From Emcibacter sp. (GTDB lineage: Bacteria; Pseudomonadota; Alphaproteobacteria; Sphingomonadales; Emcibacteraceae), in assembly GCA_021774785.1 (NCBI GenBank), contig JAJFIQ010000006.1:248001-312000 (forward strand): a stretch of DNA of 64,000 bases, written 5' to 3'. The notes under the pieces are model-generated. The model saw only the letters and a list, made by a program, of their open reading frames with translations, had not been told where the DNA came from and did not search any database. Below, piece by piece: positions 52,386 through 60,107 of the stretch (position 1 is its first letter; every line of letters starts with the position of its first letter). The position numbers and the translations under genes are program-made.

Positions 52386-53183
52386 ATGACAGAACAAACA
52401 GTCGATTACACCCAGCTAGCCGAAACTTTATATGAAACCACCCTAGAAGCTGGCCGGAAAATCATGGAAATTTTTGCTCAGGATTTTGATGTCAATTTCA
52501 AGGATGATAAATCGCCTGTTACTGAAGCCGACCAGGCAGCAGAAAAAATTATTCTCAGGGATTTGGCAACGGTTGCCCCGGATATCCCCGTCATTGCCGA
52601 GGAACAGGCAAGTGCCGGAAACATCCCCGATGTTGCCCGTAAATTCTGGTTAGTAGATCCATTGGACGGAACTAAGGAATTCGTGAGGAAAGGCACCGAT
52701 TTTACGGTCAATATTGCCCTGATAGAGGATAATCAACCTACCTTTGGCATTGTCTATGCCCCGGCACTTGGCCGAATGTTCGTTGCCAAAGACCCGGAAA
52801 CTGCTGTTCAGATGGATGTTCGGGAAGGCCGCTTTATGGGTAAAGAGACAATAATTACTGTCCGCGACGTGCCCGGTGACGGCATAACCGCAGTCGCCAG
52901 CAAATCCCACCGGGATGCCCAGACCAATGCTTTCCTTGAGAAGCTTGGCGTTTCGGATATTGTATCAACGGGCAGCTCATTGAAATTCTGTCTGGTAGCA
53001 GCGGGGGAAGCGGATATCTACCCGCGCTTTGGCCCCACAATGGAATGGGATACCGGGGCGGGCCATGCGGTCTTAAAAGCCGCAGGCGGCACCGTATCCA
53101 ATCCGGACGGCTCCCCCTTTCGCTATAAAAAACCCGACTTCCGCAATGGCTACTTTATCGCAAATGGCAAAGTGGACTATTAG
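52386..53183 (+). CDS. cysQ: 3'(2'),5'-bisphosphate nucleotidase CysQ
   Basis: A 265-aa inositol-monophosphatase-fold enzyme that hydrolyses PAP to AMP after sulfate reduction or sulfotransfer. Metal-binding motifs are VIAEEQAS, WLVDPLDGTKEF and EWDTGAGHAVL. GSSLKFCLVAAGEADIYPRFGPT is diagnostic for CysQ as opposed to SuhB or HisN. It is divergent from chpT and overlaps the convergent LysE gene by four bases. The sulfotransferase gene at 57038 would produce PAP, its substrate. Confidence 0.92.
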   Translation: MTEQTVDYTQLAETLYETTLEAGRKIMEIFAQDFDVNFKDDKSPVTEADQAAEKIILRDLATVAPDIPVIAEEQASAGNIPDVARKFWLVDPLDGTKEFVRKGTDFTVNIALIEDNQPTFGIVYAPALGRMFVAKDPETAVQMDVREGRFMGKETIITVRDVPGDGITAVASKSHRDAQTNAFLEKLGVSDIVSTGSSLKFCLVAAGEADIYPRFGPTMEWDTGAGHAVLKAAGGTVSNPDGSPFRYKKPDFRNGYFIANGKVDY

Positions 53184-53797
53184 AAAAGGTTTTTACTTAA
53201 GGCCCAGACACCACATAATGCGACAATAATGGCTGACACCCGGTTGATCTTGAGCAGGTGATCATCGGACAGTCGATTGCGCATATATCCCGCACAGCCT
53301 GTAATGGTAAACCACCATAGGCTTGAGCCAAGGAAGATACCAATAATCAGGGCAATCGCCTCTAACAGCTCCTGCTCCATATTCCCAAGCCCGAATGCCC
53401 CAAAAAAGAAGACAAAGCCCAAAATAGTCATAGGGTTCATTATTGTTAACGTAAACGCCCCTACAGCCCCCTTCAGTCGATCCCTGATCGTATCTTCCAC
53501 ATCGGCAAGATGGGGATGCTTGGTCCAGAGGTTAATGCTGACAATGATCAGAATGACCCCACCAAAAATTTCAACCCAGCCGTTCACCTGATTGACCATT
53601 CCCATGACCGATGACAATCCAAAAGCAGCGATGGCCCCAAAAATAGTGTCCGCCACCGCGGCCCCCATACCGACCGTGAAGCCATTGCGTCTGCTATAGG
53701 CCAGCGTACGACGGATACAGATCAAATTCACTGGCCCCAGTGGTGCCGCCATGACAATACCTATCATCGCGCCCCAGAGAATATAGATTAACGGCAT
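53180..53797 (-). CDS. LysE/RhtB family amino-acid exporter
   Basis: A 205-aa inner-membrane protein with six hydrophobic segments. The first holds GAMIGIVMAAPLGPVNLICIRRTL, close to the LysE-family GxxxGPxxxxxxxxxxxxG signature, and the middle holds LTIMNPMTILGFVFFFG, a conserved NP motif. Family members export basic amino acids, homoserine or threonine, and the substrate is unknown here. Confidence 0.85.
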   Translation of the reverse strand: MPLIYILWGAMIGIVMAAPLGPVNLICIRRTLAYSRRNGFTVGMGAAVADTIFGAIAAFGLSSVMGMVNQVNGWVEIFGGVILIIVSINLWTKHPHLADVEDTIRDRLKGAVGAFTLTIMNPMTILGFVFFFGAFGLGNMEQELLEAIALIIGIFLGSSLWWFTITGCAGYMRNRLSDDHLLKINRVSAIIVALCGVWALSKNLF

Positions 53798-53892
53798 TAT
53801 TCCTCCCGTATATTTTAATTAACCATCTTTATATAGGAAATTGGATCATGATTTAAAGAATTTATCTGGTGCCTGTGTCTTTTTCATGTTAG

Positions 53893-54198
53893 ATGCCCCC
53901 TATGACACAAGATACAGAAGAGATAGAAAAAGAGGAAGATCCCATCATCCTCTATATTATGAACGCCGTGGAACGTGGCTCGCCCGTGGCACCACGCGAC
54001 ATCGCCATTGAAATCGCCGATGACAGAGCGCGTGAGAATAGCCCCAAAGACGCCTGGCGGAAATATCTGCTGGCGGTCAAACAACAGGCCAAAAATCTTG
54101 CCCGTCAGGGACGCATCAGTATCCTGCGGCGCGGTCAACCCATCGACCCCAATAAGATGAAGGGTCTGGTTAAGTTTTCTCTGCCTGTAAAGGAATAG
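53893..54198 (+). CDS. DUF3253 family protein
   Basis: A 101-aa protein resembling a winged-helix domain. PIILYIMNAVERGSPVAPRDIA is followed by WRKYLLAVKQQAKNLARQGRISILRRGQPIDP, the latter being the DUF3253 pattern (W.K.L..V...A..L...G.I...R.G.P.DP). The function of the family is unknown, and a nucleic-acid role is only suggested by the fold. ATGs at 53893 and 53902 are both possible. Its 3' end overlaps the convergent M67 gene by 29 bases. Confidence 0.75.
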   Translation: MPPMTQDTEEIEKEEDPIILYIMNAVERGSPVAPRDIAIEIADDRARENSPKDAWRKYLLAVKQQAKNLARQGRISILRRGQPIDPNKMKGLVKFSLPVKE

Positions 54199-54595
54199 CC
54201 GTCAATTGCTCCGTGTCCGGATCAGAGGCAAAGGCATTCATGGCCAAGGCAACACCACCCGTTACTTGAACAACCACCCAGATTAATTCATCATCATAAT
54301 TTTTGGCCTGATCATCCACAGAGGGTTGGGCCTGCCCGTCCGGGTGGGAATGGTAATGTCCGAGGATCCTGTCATGTCCCAGCCGGCTGTTTTTTTGATG
54401 CTGGAGAATAAGCGCCGGATCAATTTCAAAATTTTTCGCGGGATGTTCTGCCATATTGGGTGAGGTCACAATATTTGTCGCCACATCATCGTCCCAGCCA
54501 ATAATCAGCCCGCAAGCCTCAAGCGGATAGCTGCTCGCACAATGCTGGCGAATTTGATACTGAAGGTCAGTCGACAGGCACAGTTTCTTCATCAT
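54170..54595 (-). CDS. M67 family (JAMM/MPN) metallopeptidase
   Basis: A 141-aa prokaryotic JAB-domain protein. The JAMM zinc site is complete: the catalytic Glu26 in YPLEACG and HSHPDGQAQPSVDD (HxHP-x6-SxxD) near residues 82-95. Bacterial members process small ubiquitin-like sulfur carriers or unknown isopeptides. No ubiquitin-like gene is adjacent. Its start lies inside the 3' end of the upstream membrane-protein gene (29-base overlap), so translation is probably coupled. Two consecutive ATGs occur (54595 and 54592). Confidence 0.88.
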   Translation of the reverse strand: MMKKLCLSTDLQYQIRQHCASSYPLEACGLIIGWDDDVATNIVTSPNMAEHPAKNFEIDPALILQHQKNSRLGHDRILGHYHSHPDGQAQPSVDDQAKNYDDELIWVVVQVTGGVALAMNAFASDPDTEQLTAIPLQAEKT

Positions 54596-54950
54596 CCCTT
54601 TTTACCTCTATGCGGCCAATGGTATTACCTGTGAAATCTTTATATATGAGACGGTCTGTTTTACCGTCCCGCCCGATCCTGAACCACAGGCCATTAGCGG
54701 CTGCCGTTGTTTCAAGAATCACCTCCCCCGACTCTAAGTTCATATCAAAGGAAAAACCTGCATTGGACACTTGTTCAGGCTTTAATATCAGTTCTTGTTG
54801 CGCGGCTTCCATTTCTAACCTTGCGGCCCTCTGTTTAGCCAGATCTATGACTTTCCAGACCACCACGATGAGTCCCAGAACAATTAAAATTCCCATAAAG
54901 ATCACAATAAACTTGAGAAACCCGCTGGTTTTTGGCACTTCTTCTGTCAT
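54567..54950 (-). CDS. Single-pass membrane protein, probably DUF6476-like
   Basis: A 127-aa protein from the ATG at 54950 (MTEEVPKTSG), with one transmembrane helix at about 10-35 (FLKFIVIFMGILIVLGLIVVVW) and a soluble C-terminal part that looks beta-rich (WFRIGRDGKTDRLIYKDFTGNTIGRI). The position next to rluD and the overall form recall the alphaproteobacterial DUF6476 family, but this is tentative. Its start codon shares the sequence CATG with the divergent rluD start. Confidence 0.65.
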   Translation of the reverse strand: MTEEVPKTSGFLKFIVIFMGILIVLGLIVVVWKVIDLAKQRAARLEMEAAQQELILKPEQVSNAGFSFDMNLESGEVILETTAAANGLWFRIGRDGKTDRLIYKDFTGNTIGRIEVKRDDEETVPVD

Positions 54951-56016
54951 GACGTTACAAAATTCCAATATAGATGACATAAACATCGATTTAACGGTAG
55001 AAGAAGAAGCCGAGGGTCTGCGCCTTGATAAGTATCTGTCCCAGTCCTTAAGTGACATTAGTCGTTCGCGGCTGAAGCAGTTGATCATCGACGGCGAGGT
55101 TAAAATCACCTGTGCTAAATCTTCCCAATTAACCGAGACCATAAACGACCCGTCTTATCGGGTCAAATGCCATGATCAGGTATTTTTCACTATCCCAGAT
55201 ATGACAGAGCCAGACCCCGTGGGACAAGATATCCCCCTTGATGTGGTCTATGAAGATGATCAACTGATCGTTATCAATAAACCAGCTGGTATGGTTGTCC
55301 ATCCCGCCCCCGGCAATCCGGATGGCACTTTGGTCAATGCCCTGATCTATCATTGTGGAGACAGCCTGTCGGGTATCAACGGTGTTAAGCGGCCTGGCAT
55401 TGTCCATCGTATCGACAAAGATACCAGCGGATTAATGGTCGCTGCCAAAACCGACCGCGCCCATAATAAGCTGGCCAAACAATTTGCCAAGCATAGCCTT
55501 GAGAGGGCATATCAGGCCGTGGTCTGGGGTGTACCCAATCCGGCAGCAGGCATTATCCATGAAAAAATTGGCCGCGATTCGCGTAATCGTCTAAAAATGG
55601 CCGTGGTTCCCTATGAAAGCAAACGGGGTCGTGATGCCATAACCCATTATCAAGTCATTAGAAGGCTGGAGCCAAAACGCAAAACATTTGAGCGTGGCAG
55701 TGCCCTCAAACGTCTGGCACCAAGTTTGAGCCTTGTGGAATGTCGCTTAGAGACCGGCCGCACCCATCAGGTACGTGTCCATATGTCCCACATAAGACAT
55801 CCGCTTGTGGGCGACCCCTTCTACGGAAAATCCGGCCCTGTAAAATCAAAGAATTTTTCTGAGCTCGCGCAGCAGGCTATCGATGGATTTACCCGCCAAG
55901 CACTTCACGCCTTTGTGATCGGATTTAAGCATCCGACGACGGGGGAGGACTTGAAATTTGAAGCAGAGTTACCAAATGATATGAAACGCCTTATTTCTGC
56001 CCTCGAACATAATTAG
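54949..56016 (+). CDS. rluD: 23S rRNA pseudouridine(1911/1915/1917) synthase RluD
   Basis: A 355-aa RluA-family synthase. The S4 RNA-binding domain is about 15-75 (LRLDKYLSQSL, SRSRLKQLIIDGEV), and the catalytic domain has Asp156 in HRIDKDTSGLMV. The C-terminus contains LETGRTHQVRVH, LVGDPFYG and QALHAFVIGF. The ATG at 54949 is the only canonical start compatible with an intact S4 domain. It has no Shine-Dalgarno and overlaps the divergent start on the other strand, so leaderless initiation is possible. rpoH follows 75 bases later. Confidence 0.93.
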   Translation: MTLQNSNIDDINIDLTVEEEAEGLRLDKYLSQSLSDISRSRLKQLIIDGEVKITCAKSSQLTETINDPSYRVKCHDQVFFTIPDMTEPDPVGQDIPLDVVYEDDQLIVINKPAGMVVHPAPGNPDGTLVNALIYHCGDSLSGINGVKRPGIVHRIDKDTSGLMVAAKTDRAHNKLAKQFAKHSLERAYQAVVWGVPNPAAGIIHEKIGRDSRNRLKMAVVPYESKRGRDAITHYQVIRRLEPKRKTFERGSALKRLAPSLSLVECRLETGRTHQVRVHMSHIRHPLVGDPFYGKSGPVKSKNFSELAQQAIDGFTRQALHAFVIGFKHPTTGEDLKFEAELPNDMKRLISALEHN

Positions 56017-56045
56017 GGTAAAGATGAATAAAACACAAAAATATG

Positions 56046-56067
56046 ATATACTTAACTTCAAGTATAT
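56046..56067 (+). promoter_or_regulatory. Inverted repeat upstream of rpoH
   Basis: Perfect 8-base arms ATATACTT and AAGTATAT around AACTTC, ending 24 bases before the rpoH ATG. It could be an operator, part of the promoter, or a weak leader hairpin acting as a thermosensor. The GGTGGAGAG ribosome binding site follows outside the repeat. Confidence 0.4.
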
Positions 56068-56091
56068 AAAGCCGAAAGGTGGAGAGAGTTC

Positions 56092-56988
56092 ATGGCCAGA
56101 CAATTAACACCGGCAATTACGCCGGAAGGCAGCCTTACCAGGTATCTTCAGGAAATTCGCAAATTTCCCATGTTGAAACCTGAGGAAGAATTTATGCTGG
56201 CTAAAGCATGGACCGAACATGAGGACAGTGAAGCCGCCCATAAACTGGTCACATCCCATCTGCGTCTGGTGGCGAAAATCGCCATGGGCTACAGAGGTTA
56301 CGGCCTGCCCATTGGTGAACTGATTTCTGAAGGTAACGTGGGCATGATGCAGGCGGTAAAACGCTTTGACCCGGACCGGGGCTTTCGCCTCGCCACCTAT
56401 GCCATGTGGTGGATCAAGGCCTCTATACAGGAATATATCCTGCGCTCTTGGTCTCTGGTGAAAATCGGCACGACCGCCGCCCAGAAAAAATTATTCTTTA
56501 ATTTGCGCCGCATCAAGGGGCAGATTCAAGCCATTGATGAAGGTGACCTGCATCCGGATGATGTCGCGGAAATTGCCACCCGCCTGAATGTCAGCGAGAA
56601 TGACGTGGTTCAAATGAACCGCCGTATGGCAGGCGCCGACCACTCCCTCAACGCCCCCATGCGGGCCGATGCCGAGGGTGAATGGATGGACTGGCTCGAG
56701 GATCAGGATGCCGTTGATCAGGAAACAGCCTATGCCAATGATGAAGAACTGACCAACCGCCGCGCCCTCATGGTAGATGCCATGAAGGATCTTAACGAGC
56801 GCGAGCAGCATATCCTGACCGAACGGCGGCTGAAAGATAAACCTTCCACATTGGAAGACCTGAGTAAGATATATAACATCAGCCGCGAGCGAGTGCGTCA
56901 GATCGAAGTCAGGGCCTTTGAAAAGCTACAAAAAGCCATGCAGGCCGCTGCCATTGAACAGGGCAGTATGACCATTGATCACAAGTAA
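56092..56988 (+). CDS. rpoH: RNA polymerase heat-shock sigma factor RpoH (sigma-32)
   Basis: A 298-aa group-3 type sigma factor. Region 2 contains SHLRLVAKIAMGYRGYGLPIGELISEGNVGMMQAVKRFDP and ATYAMWWIKASIQEYILRSW. The RpoH box AAQKKLFFNLRR, diagnostic for sigma-32, follows. Region 4 ends with TLEDLSKIYNISRERVRQIE. A strong GGTGGAGAG site precedes the ATG. Alphaproteobacteria often have more than one RpoH, and only one copy is seen here. Confidence 0.96.
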   Translation: MARQLTPAITPEGSLTRYLQEIRKFPMLKPEEEFMLAKAWTEHEDSEAAHKLVTSHLRLVAKIAMGYRGYGLPIGELISEGNVGMMQAVKRFDPDRGFRLATYAMWWIKASIQEYILRSWSLVKIGTTAAQKKLFFNLRRIKGQIQAIDEGDLHPDDVAEIATRLNVSENDVVQMNRRMAGADHSLNAPMRADAEGEWMDWLEDQDAVDQETAYANDEELTNRRALMVDAMKDLNEREQHILTERRLKDKPSTLEDLSKIYNISRERVRQIEVRAFEKLQKAMQAAAIEQGSMTIDHK

Positions 56989-57037
56989 ACTTTAGCCTAT
57001 ACAGAGTGTTTGATATTCTGACCATGAGGCTATAGTA

Positions 57038-58504
57038 ATGGCGACTGACCTTCAATTCCGCATTGCAAAAATTCGGAACTGTATTACCAGAAAAGAAGAC
57101 TTTCAGGCCGTCTGTGATGTGCGGCAATTAATAATCGACAACCCGAACCTTGGAGCCCAATGGCAGACCGTAGCTGAGCTATGTCATTCCCTTGGAGATA
57201 TGGATGCGGGGCTGACCGCAGTGCGGCGTTTTGTCGAAGATAACCCGGAAGACCCCGAACGACAGGGTATGCTTTCTGAGTTTCTGGTTGCAACAGGACG
57301 CATTCAGGAAGCTCTTGATCTGATGACACCCTTCGCAGAAAAATTCTCGGAACATGCTCCTGTCCATTACGGCATCGGTGTGATGCTGTCCCGCCTTGGC
57401 CGATTTGAAGAAGCCGAAAAACATTTTTCCCGTGTCCTTGACCTGCTGCCCAGCTTCACATTGGCATGGGAGCAATTAGCACAAGTTCATGAATTTACCT
57501 CTGGCGACCCATGGATTGCCCGCTACCAGCAAGTTGAAGGGCTTCAGCACCTGATACCAGTTGCGGATAAACCGGCATTCTTTTACGGGCTAGGCAAGCT
57601 TTATGATGATCTGGAACAGTATGACAAGGCCTTTGCCAGCTTTCAAAAAGGTGCCACCATAAAAAACAAGGCCGCCCCCTTTAACAGGGATAGCTTCACT
57701 GCCCATATAGACAGGCTGGAAAATCTCTATACTGCAGAATTATTTTCACAGGAAACGACAGAAGGTGACCCCTCTGCTCGGCCCATATTCATTGTTGGGA
57801 TTCCCCGGTCTGGCACGACATTGGTCGAAAGGATCATAGCCGCCCATTCGGAAGTTTCTTCAGGGGGGGAAATGCCGCTGTTCAGGCTCGCATCCCTGCC
57901 ATTGGACGCTCCAAAAAATAATGAAGCACTATCGCTGACCGACTATAAATTGGAAGACGATGCCACATGGTCCTCCATGGGGCGGGATTATCTGGCGCGG
58001 CTCACTGAGAGGTTTGGCAGCGAAGGGCGCGTCACTGATAAATCACTGGTAAATTATCTGTATATTCATGCCATTATGCGTGCTCTGCCAAATGCAAAGA
58101 TCATTTATTGCCGACGCGACCCTGTTGATACGGCATGGTCAAATTTCCGCACCCTTTTTGGCACAGCAAACCTGATGAGCTATGATCTGGATGACATTGT
58201 GCTCTATCAAAATAATTATCACCGTCTCATGAAACATTGGCAGACATTACGGCCCGAAGCCATATTGGAAGTGCAGTATGAAGATCTAGTCTCAGAGCCG
58301 GAACAAAATATCAGACGTCTGCTTGATTACTGTGACCTTGATTTTGAGGAAGGATGCCTCACCTCACACACCAATAAAACTGCCGTTAATACAGCGAGCT
58401 TTAAACAGGTTAGGGAACCTATATATAAAACTGCAGTTGGTGGTGCTAAAAATTACGAGGGATATCTAGGCCCTTGGCTTCAAAAACTGCGGGAGAGTAA
58501 TTGA
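57038..58504 (+). CDS. TPR-containing sulfotransferase
   Basis: A 488-aa protein. The N-terminal half (about 1-220) has tetratricopeptide-like repeats (ALDLMTPFAEKFSEHAPVHYGIGVML, RFEEAEKHFSRVLDLLPS, QYDKAFASFQKGA). The C-terminal half is a PAPS-dependent sulfotransferase with the 5'-phosphosulfate loop GIPRSGTTLVERI near residues 252-264 and the 3'-phosphate motif IIYCRRDPVDTAWSNF. Acceptors of this bacterial class (glycans, lipids, tyrosine or polysaccharide) are unknown. The stop overlaps the TTG start of the next membrane-protein gene. CysQ at 52386 would remove the PAP product. Confidence 0.88.
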   Translation: MATDLQFRIAKIRNCITRKEDFQAVCDVRQLIIDNPNLGAQWQTVAELCHSLGDMDAGLTAVRRFVEDNPEDPERQGMLSEFLVATGRIQEALDLMTPFAEKFSEHAPVHYGIGVMLSRLGRFEEAEKHFSRVLDLLPSFTLAWEQLAQVHEFTSGDPWIARYQQVEGLQHLIPVADKPAFFYGLGKLYDDLEQYDKAFASFQKGATIKNKAAPFNRDSFTAHIDRLENLYTAELFSQETTEGDPSARPIFIVGIPRSGTTLVERIIAAHSEVSSGGEMPLFRLASLPLDAPKNNEALSLTDYKLEDDATWSSMGRDYLARLTERFGSEGRVTDKSLVNYLYIHAIMRALPNAKIIYCRRDPVDTAWSNFRTLFGTANLMSYDLDDIVLYQNNYHRLMKHWQTLRPEAILEVQYEDLVSEPEQNIRRLLDYCDLDFEEGCLTSHTNKTAVNTASFKQVREPIYKTAVGGAKNYEGYLGPWLQKLRESN

Positions 58505-59088
58505 CCTTAAATTTTAAGCAGCTCCATAAAATAGAAACCCATCGTGAGGTTGTGGTTAAATTTTTGCTGCTTCTCGGTGTACTGATTCTGTATTTTGGCT
58601 ATCTAAGTTATGAATATGGTTTGCTGACCGGAGGGATAGTGGCAGCACTCACATGGAGTTTCTTTGTTCTGTGTACACCAGTGGCTGATGCTGGCTTTCT
58701 GCTTGATTTCCCCATACGCCTGACCTTAGGTATTCGCATGCTCTATAGTGAAATTCTTGTTTGGGGGGTCGCCATTTTCATTAATCTATATGCCCTTTCC
58801 TATAATTCCAGCGCATATGATAAGACGGCCCTCACCGCAATGTTTAGAGAAATTATTACAACCCCATACCCCTGTTGGAGTATAATTTTTCTTAGCGGGA
58901 CTGGAACATTTCTCTCGATATACTTTGGTGATGAAATGCTGGATGTTTTCAGACATAAGGACCGCGTTAAATATCACCAACATGCCTTCAAGTTAAAGGT
59001 TATTGGCATCCTCAGCCTGTTTATCTTAATTTTTTTCGCCTATTATTTTCTACTGAACTCCATGCACATCAATCTCAACGGCAAATAA
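58501..59088 (+). CDS. Polytopic membrane protein coupled to the sulfotransferase, uncharacterised
   Basis: A 195-aa protein with about five hydrophobic segments (roughly 20-35, 40-60, 80-100, 122-140 and 165-187). The TTG start overlaps the sulfotransferase stop (TTGA), which suggests translational coupling and a joint function, for example an acceptor-handling membrane partner. Nothing in the sequence resembles a named family. Residues CTPVADAGFLLDFPIRL between helices 2 and 3 are conserved-looking. The 3' end overlaps the convergent kinase gene by 14 bases. Confidence 0.7.
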   Translation: MTLNFKQLHKIETHREVVVKFLLLLGVLILYFGYLSYEYGLLTGGIVAALTWSFFVLCTPVADAGFLLDFPIRLTLGIRMLYSEILVWGVAIFINLYALSYNSSAYDKTALTAMFREIITTPYPCWSIIFLSGTGTFLSIYFGDEMLDVFRHKDRVKYHQHAFKLKVIGILSLFILIFFAYYFLLNSMHINLNGK

Positions 59089-59548
59089 AATCACTCATTT
59101 TTTCCGGATTCACCTCCCGGACATAACGCTCAAACGTTGGTATCCATATATCATCGAAGACTGATAGCGGACGATTGTCCCCGACCTTCTGTTTTCGTTC
59201 CACATAGCGCGCCTTTGCCAAGGCGGGGTCCACTGGCAAAAATACTTTAATTTCCAGAGCGGGAGCCAGATAATCCTTGAAAAGAAAGACCCCCTCAATA
59301 ATCGTTACATCATATTGCTGGCGGGACTCAGTTATCGCTTTTACTACTTTATCGTAATGAATACTGTCTGTATAAAAAAGGGCCTGCAACTCCTCTGTAA
59401 AGGCCCCCTGTGCATGAGCTTGATAAATCACTTTCTGAACTTCAAAATTATTGTAATTGTCAATATGCAGTAAATTACATTTTATATTCCGGCTTTCCAA
59501 TTTTTCATATAAGGCCTTGGCAAAGGTGGTTTTACCGGAACAATCCAA
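59075..59548 (-). CDS. Uridine-kinase-like P-loop NTPase with missing canonical start
   Basis: The protein resembles uridine kinase/PRK-type P-loop kinases: SGKTTFAKALYEKL (Walker A), LLHIDNYNNF, TIIEGVFLFKDYLAP and RYVERKQKVGDNRPL (lid). The only canonical start near the beginning, TTG at 59548, cuts the Walker A motif after its first Gly. The open frame continues upstream for 23 codons through PIAIGING, which completes the P-loop, to an ATA codon (59615-59617) preceded by AGAGGTG. No ATG, GTG or TTG exists in that extension before an in-frame stop near 59655. So the true start is non-canonical or the gene is damaged. The convergent membrane-protein gene overlaps its 3' end. Confidence 0.75.
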   Translation of the reverse strand: MDCSGKTTFAKALYEKLESRNIKCNLLHIDNYNNFEVQKVIYQAHAQGAFTEELQALFYTDSIHYDKVVKAITESRQQYDVTIIEGVFLFKDYLAPALEIKVFLPVDPALAKARYVERKQKVGDNRPLSVFDDIWIPTFERYVREVNPEKMSDFICR

Positions 59549-59727
59549 GCCATTAATACCAATGGCTATCGGTGCAGCCGATATCGAAGTTTCTATTTTT
59601 TCTATTATATTTTTTATTTCGGCACCTCTGTATTCAAAGATGTTAATACTGGACTAAAAACTGTGATCAGGCTATATTTTCCTTCAGGAAAATCACATAT
59701 CTCATGAAATTTTAAAAGGAAAAACTG

Positions 59728-60099
59728 ATGGATCAGAAATCACTCTATGAACGTCTGGGCGGGTATGATGGTATTACAGCTTTCGCCAACAATCTTTTGC
59801 CCCGCTTGCAAGAAGACCCTCAATTGGGCCGCTTCTGGCAAAATCGTGGTGCCGATGGCATTGCAAGAGAAAAGCAATTACTCATTGACTACCTATCCGC
59901 TAACGCCGGTGGACCGCTCTATTACACGGGTCGCGATATGCTGACAGCCCATAAGGGTATGAAAATCAGTGAAAGTGACTGGTCTGTATTCATCGGCCAT
60001 GCAGGTGACACTTTCGTAGCCTTAGAAGTTCCGGCACAGGAATGTGATGATGTGGTTGCCTTTGTCCTCAGCCTGAAAGATGACATCGTCGAGGCATAG
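59728..60099 (+). CDS. Truncated haemoglobin, group 1 type
   Basis: A 123-aa 2-on-2 globin. LYERLGGYDGITAF forms helices A/B, PQLGRFW and LLIDYLSANAGGPLYYTGRDM lead to the proximal His75 in MLTAHKGMKISESDW. The B10 position (FANNLLPRL) is not Tyr but Asn-type, unlike classical NO-dioxygenase trHbN. It probably binds O2 or NO. It begins 180 bases from the kinase gene and nine bases before the GST-like gene, so it is likely cotranscribed with the latter. A degenerate relative of this fold is embedded in CheA. Confidence 0.92.
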   Translation: MDQKSLYERLGGYDGITAFANNLLPRLQEDPQLGRFWQNRGADGIAREKQLLIDYLSANAGGPLYYTGRDMLTAHKGMKISESDWSVFIGHAGDTFVALEVPAQECDDVVAFVLSLKDDIVEA

Positions 60100-60107
60100 G
60101 TAAAAAA

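Noticed and set aside
54610-54948. N-terminal extension of rluD
   Set aside because: The extra 113 residues are the antisense of the DUF6476-like membrane-protein gene and precede the natural S4-domain start.
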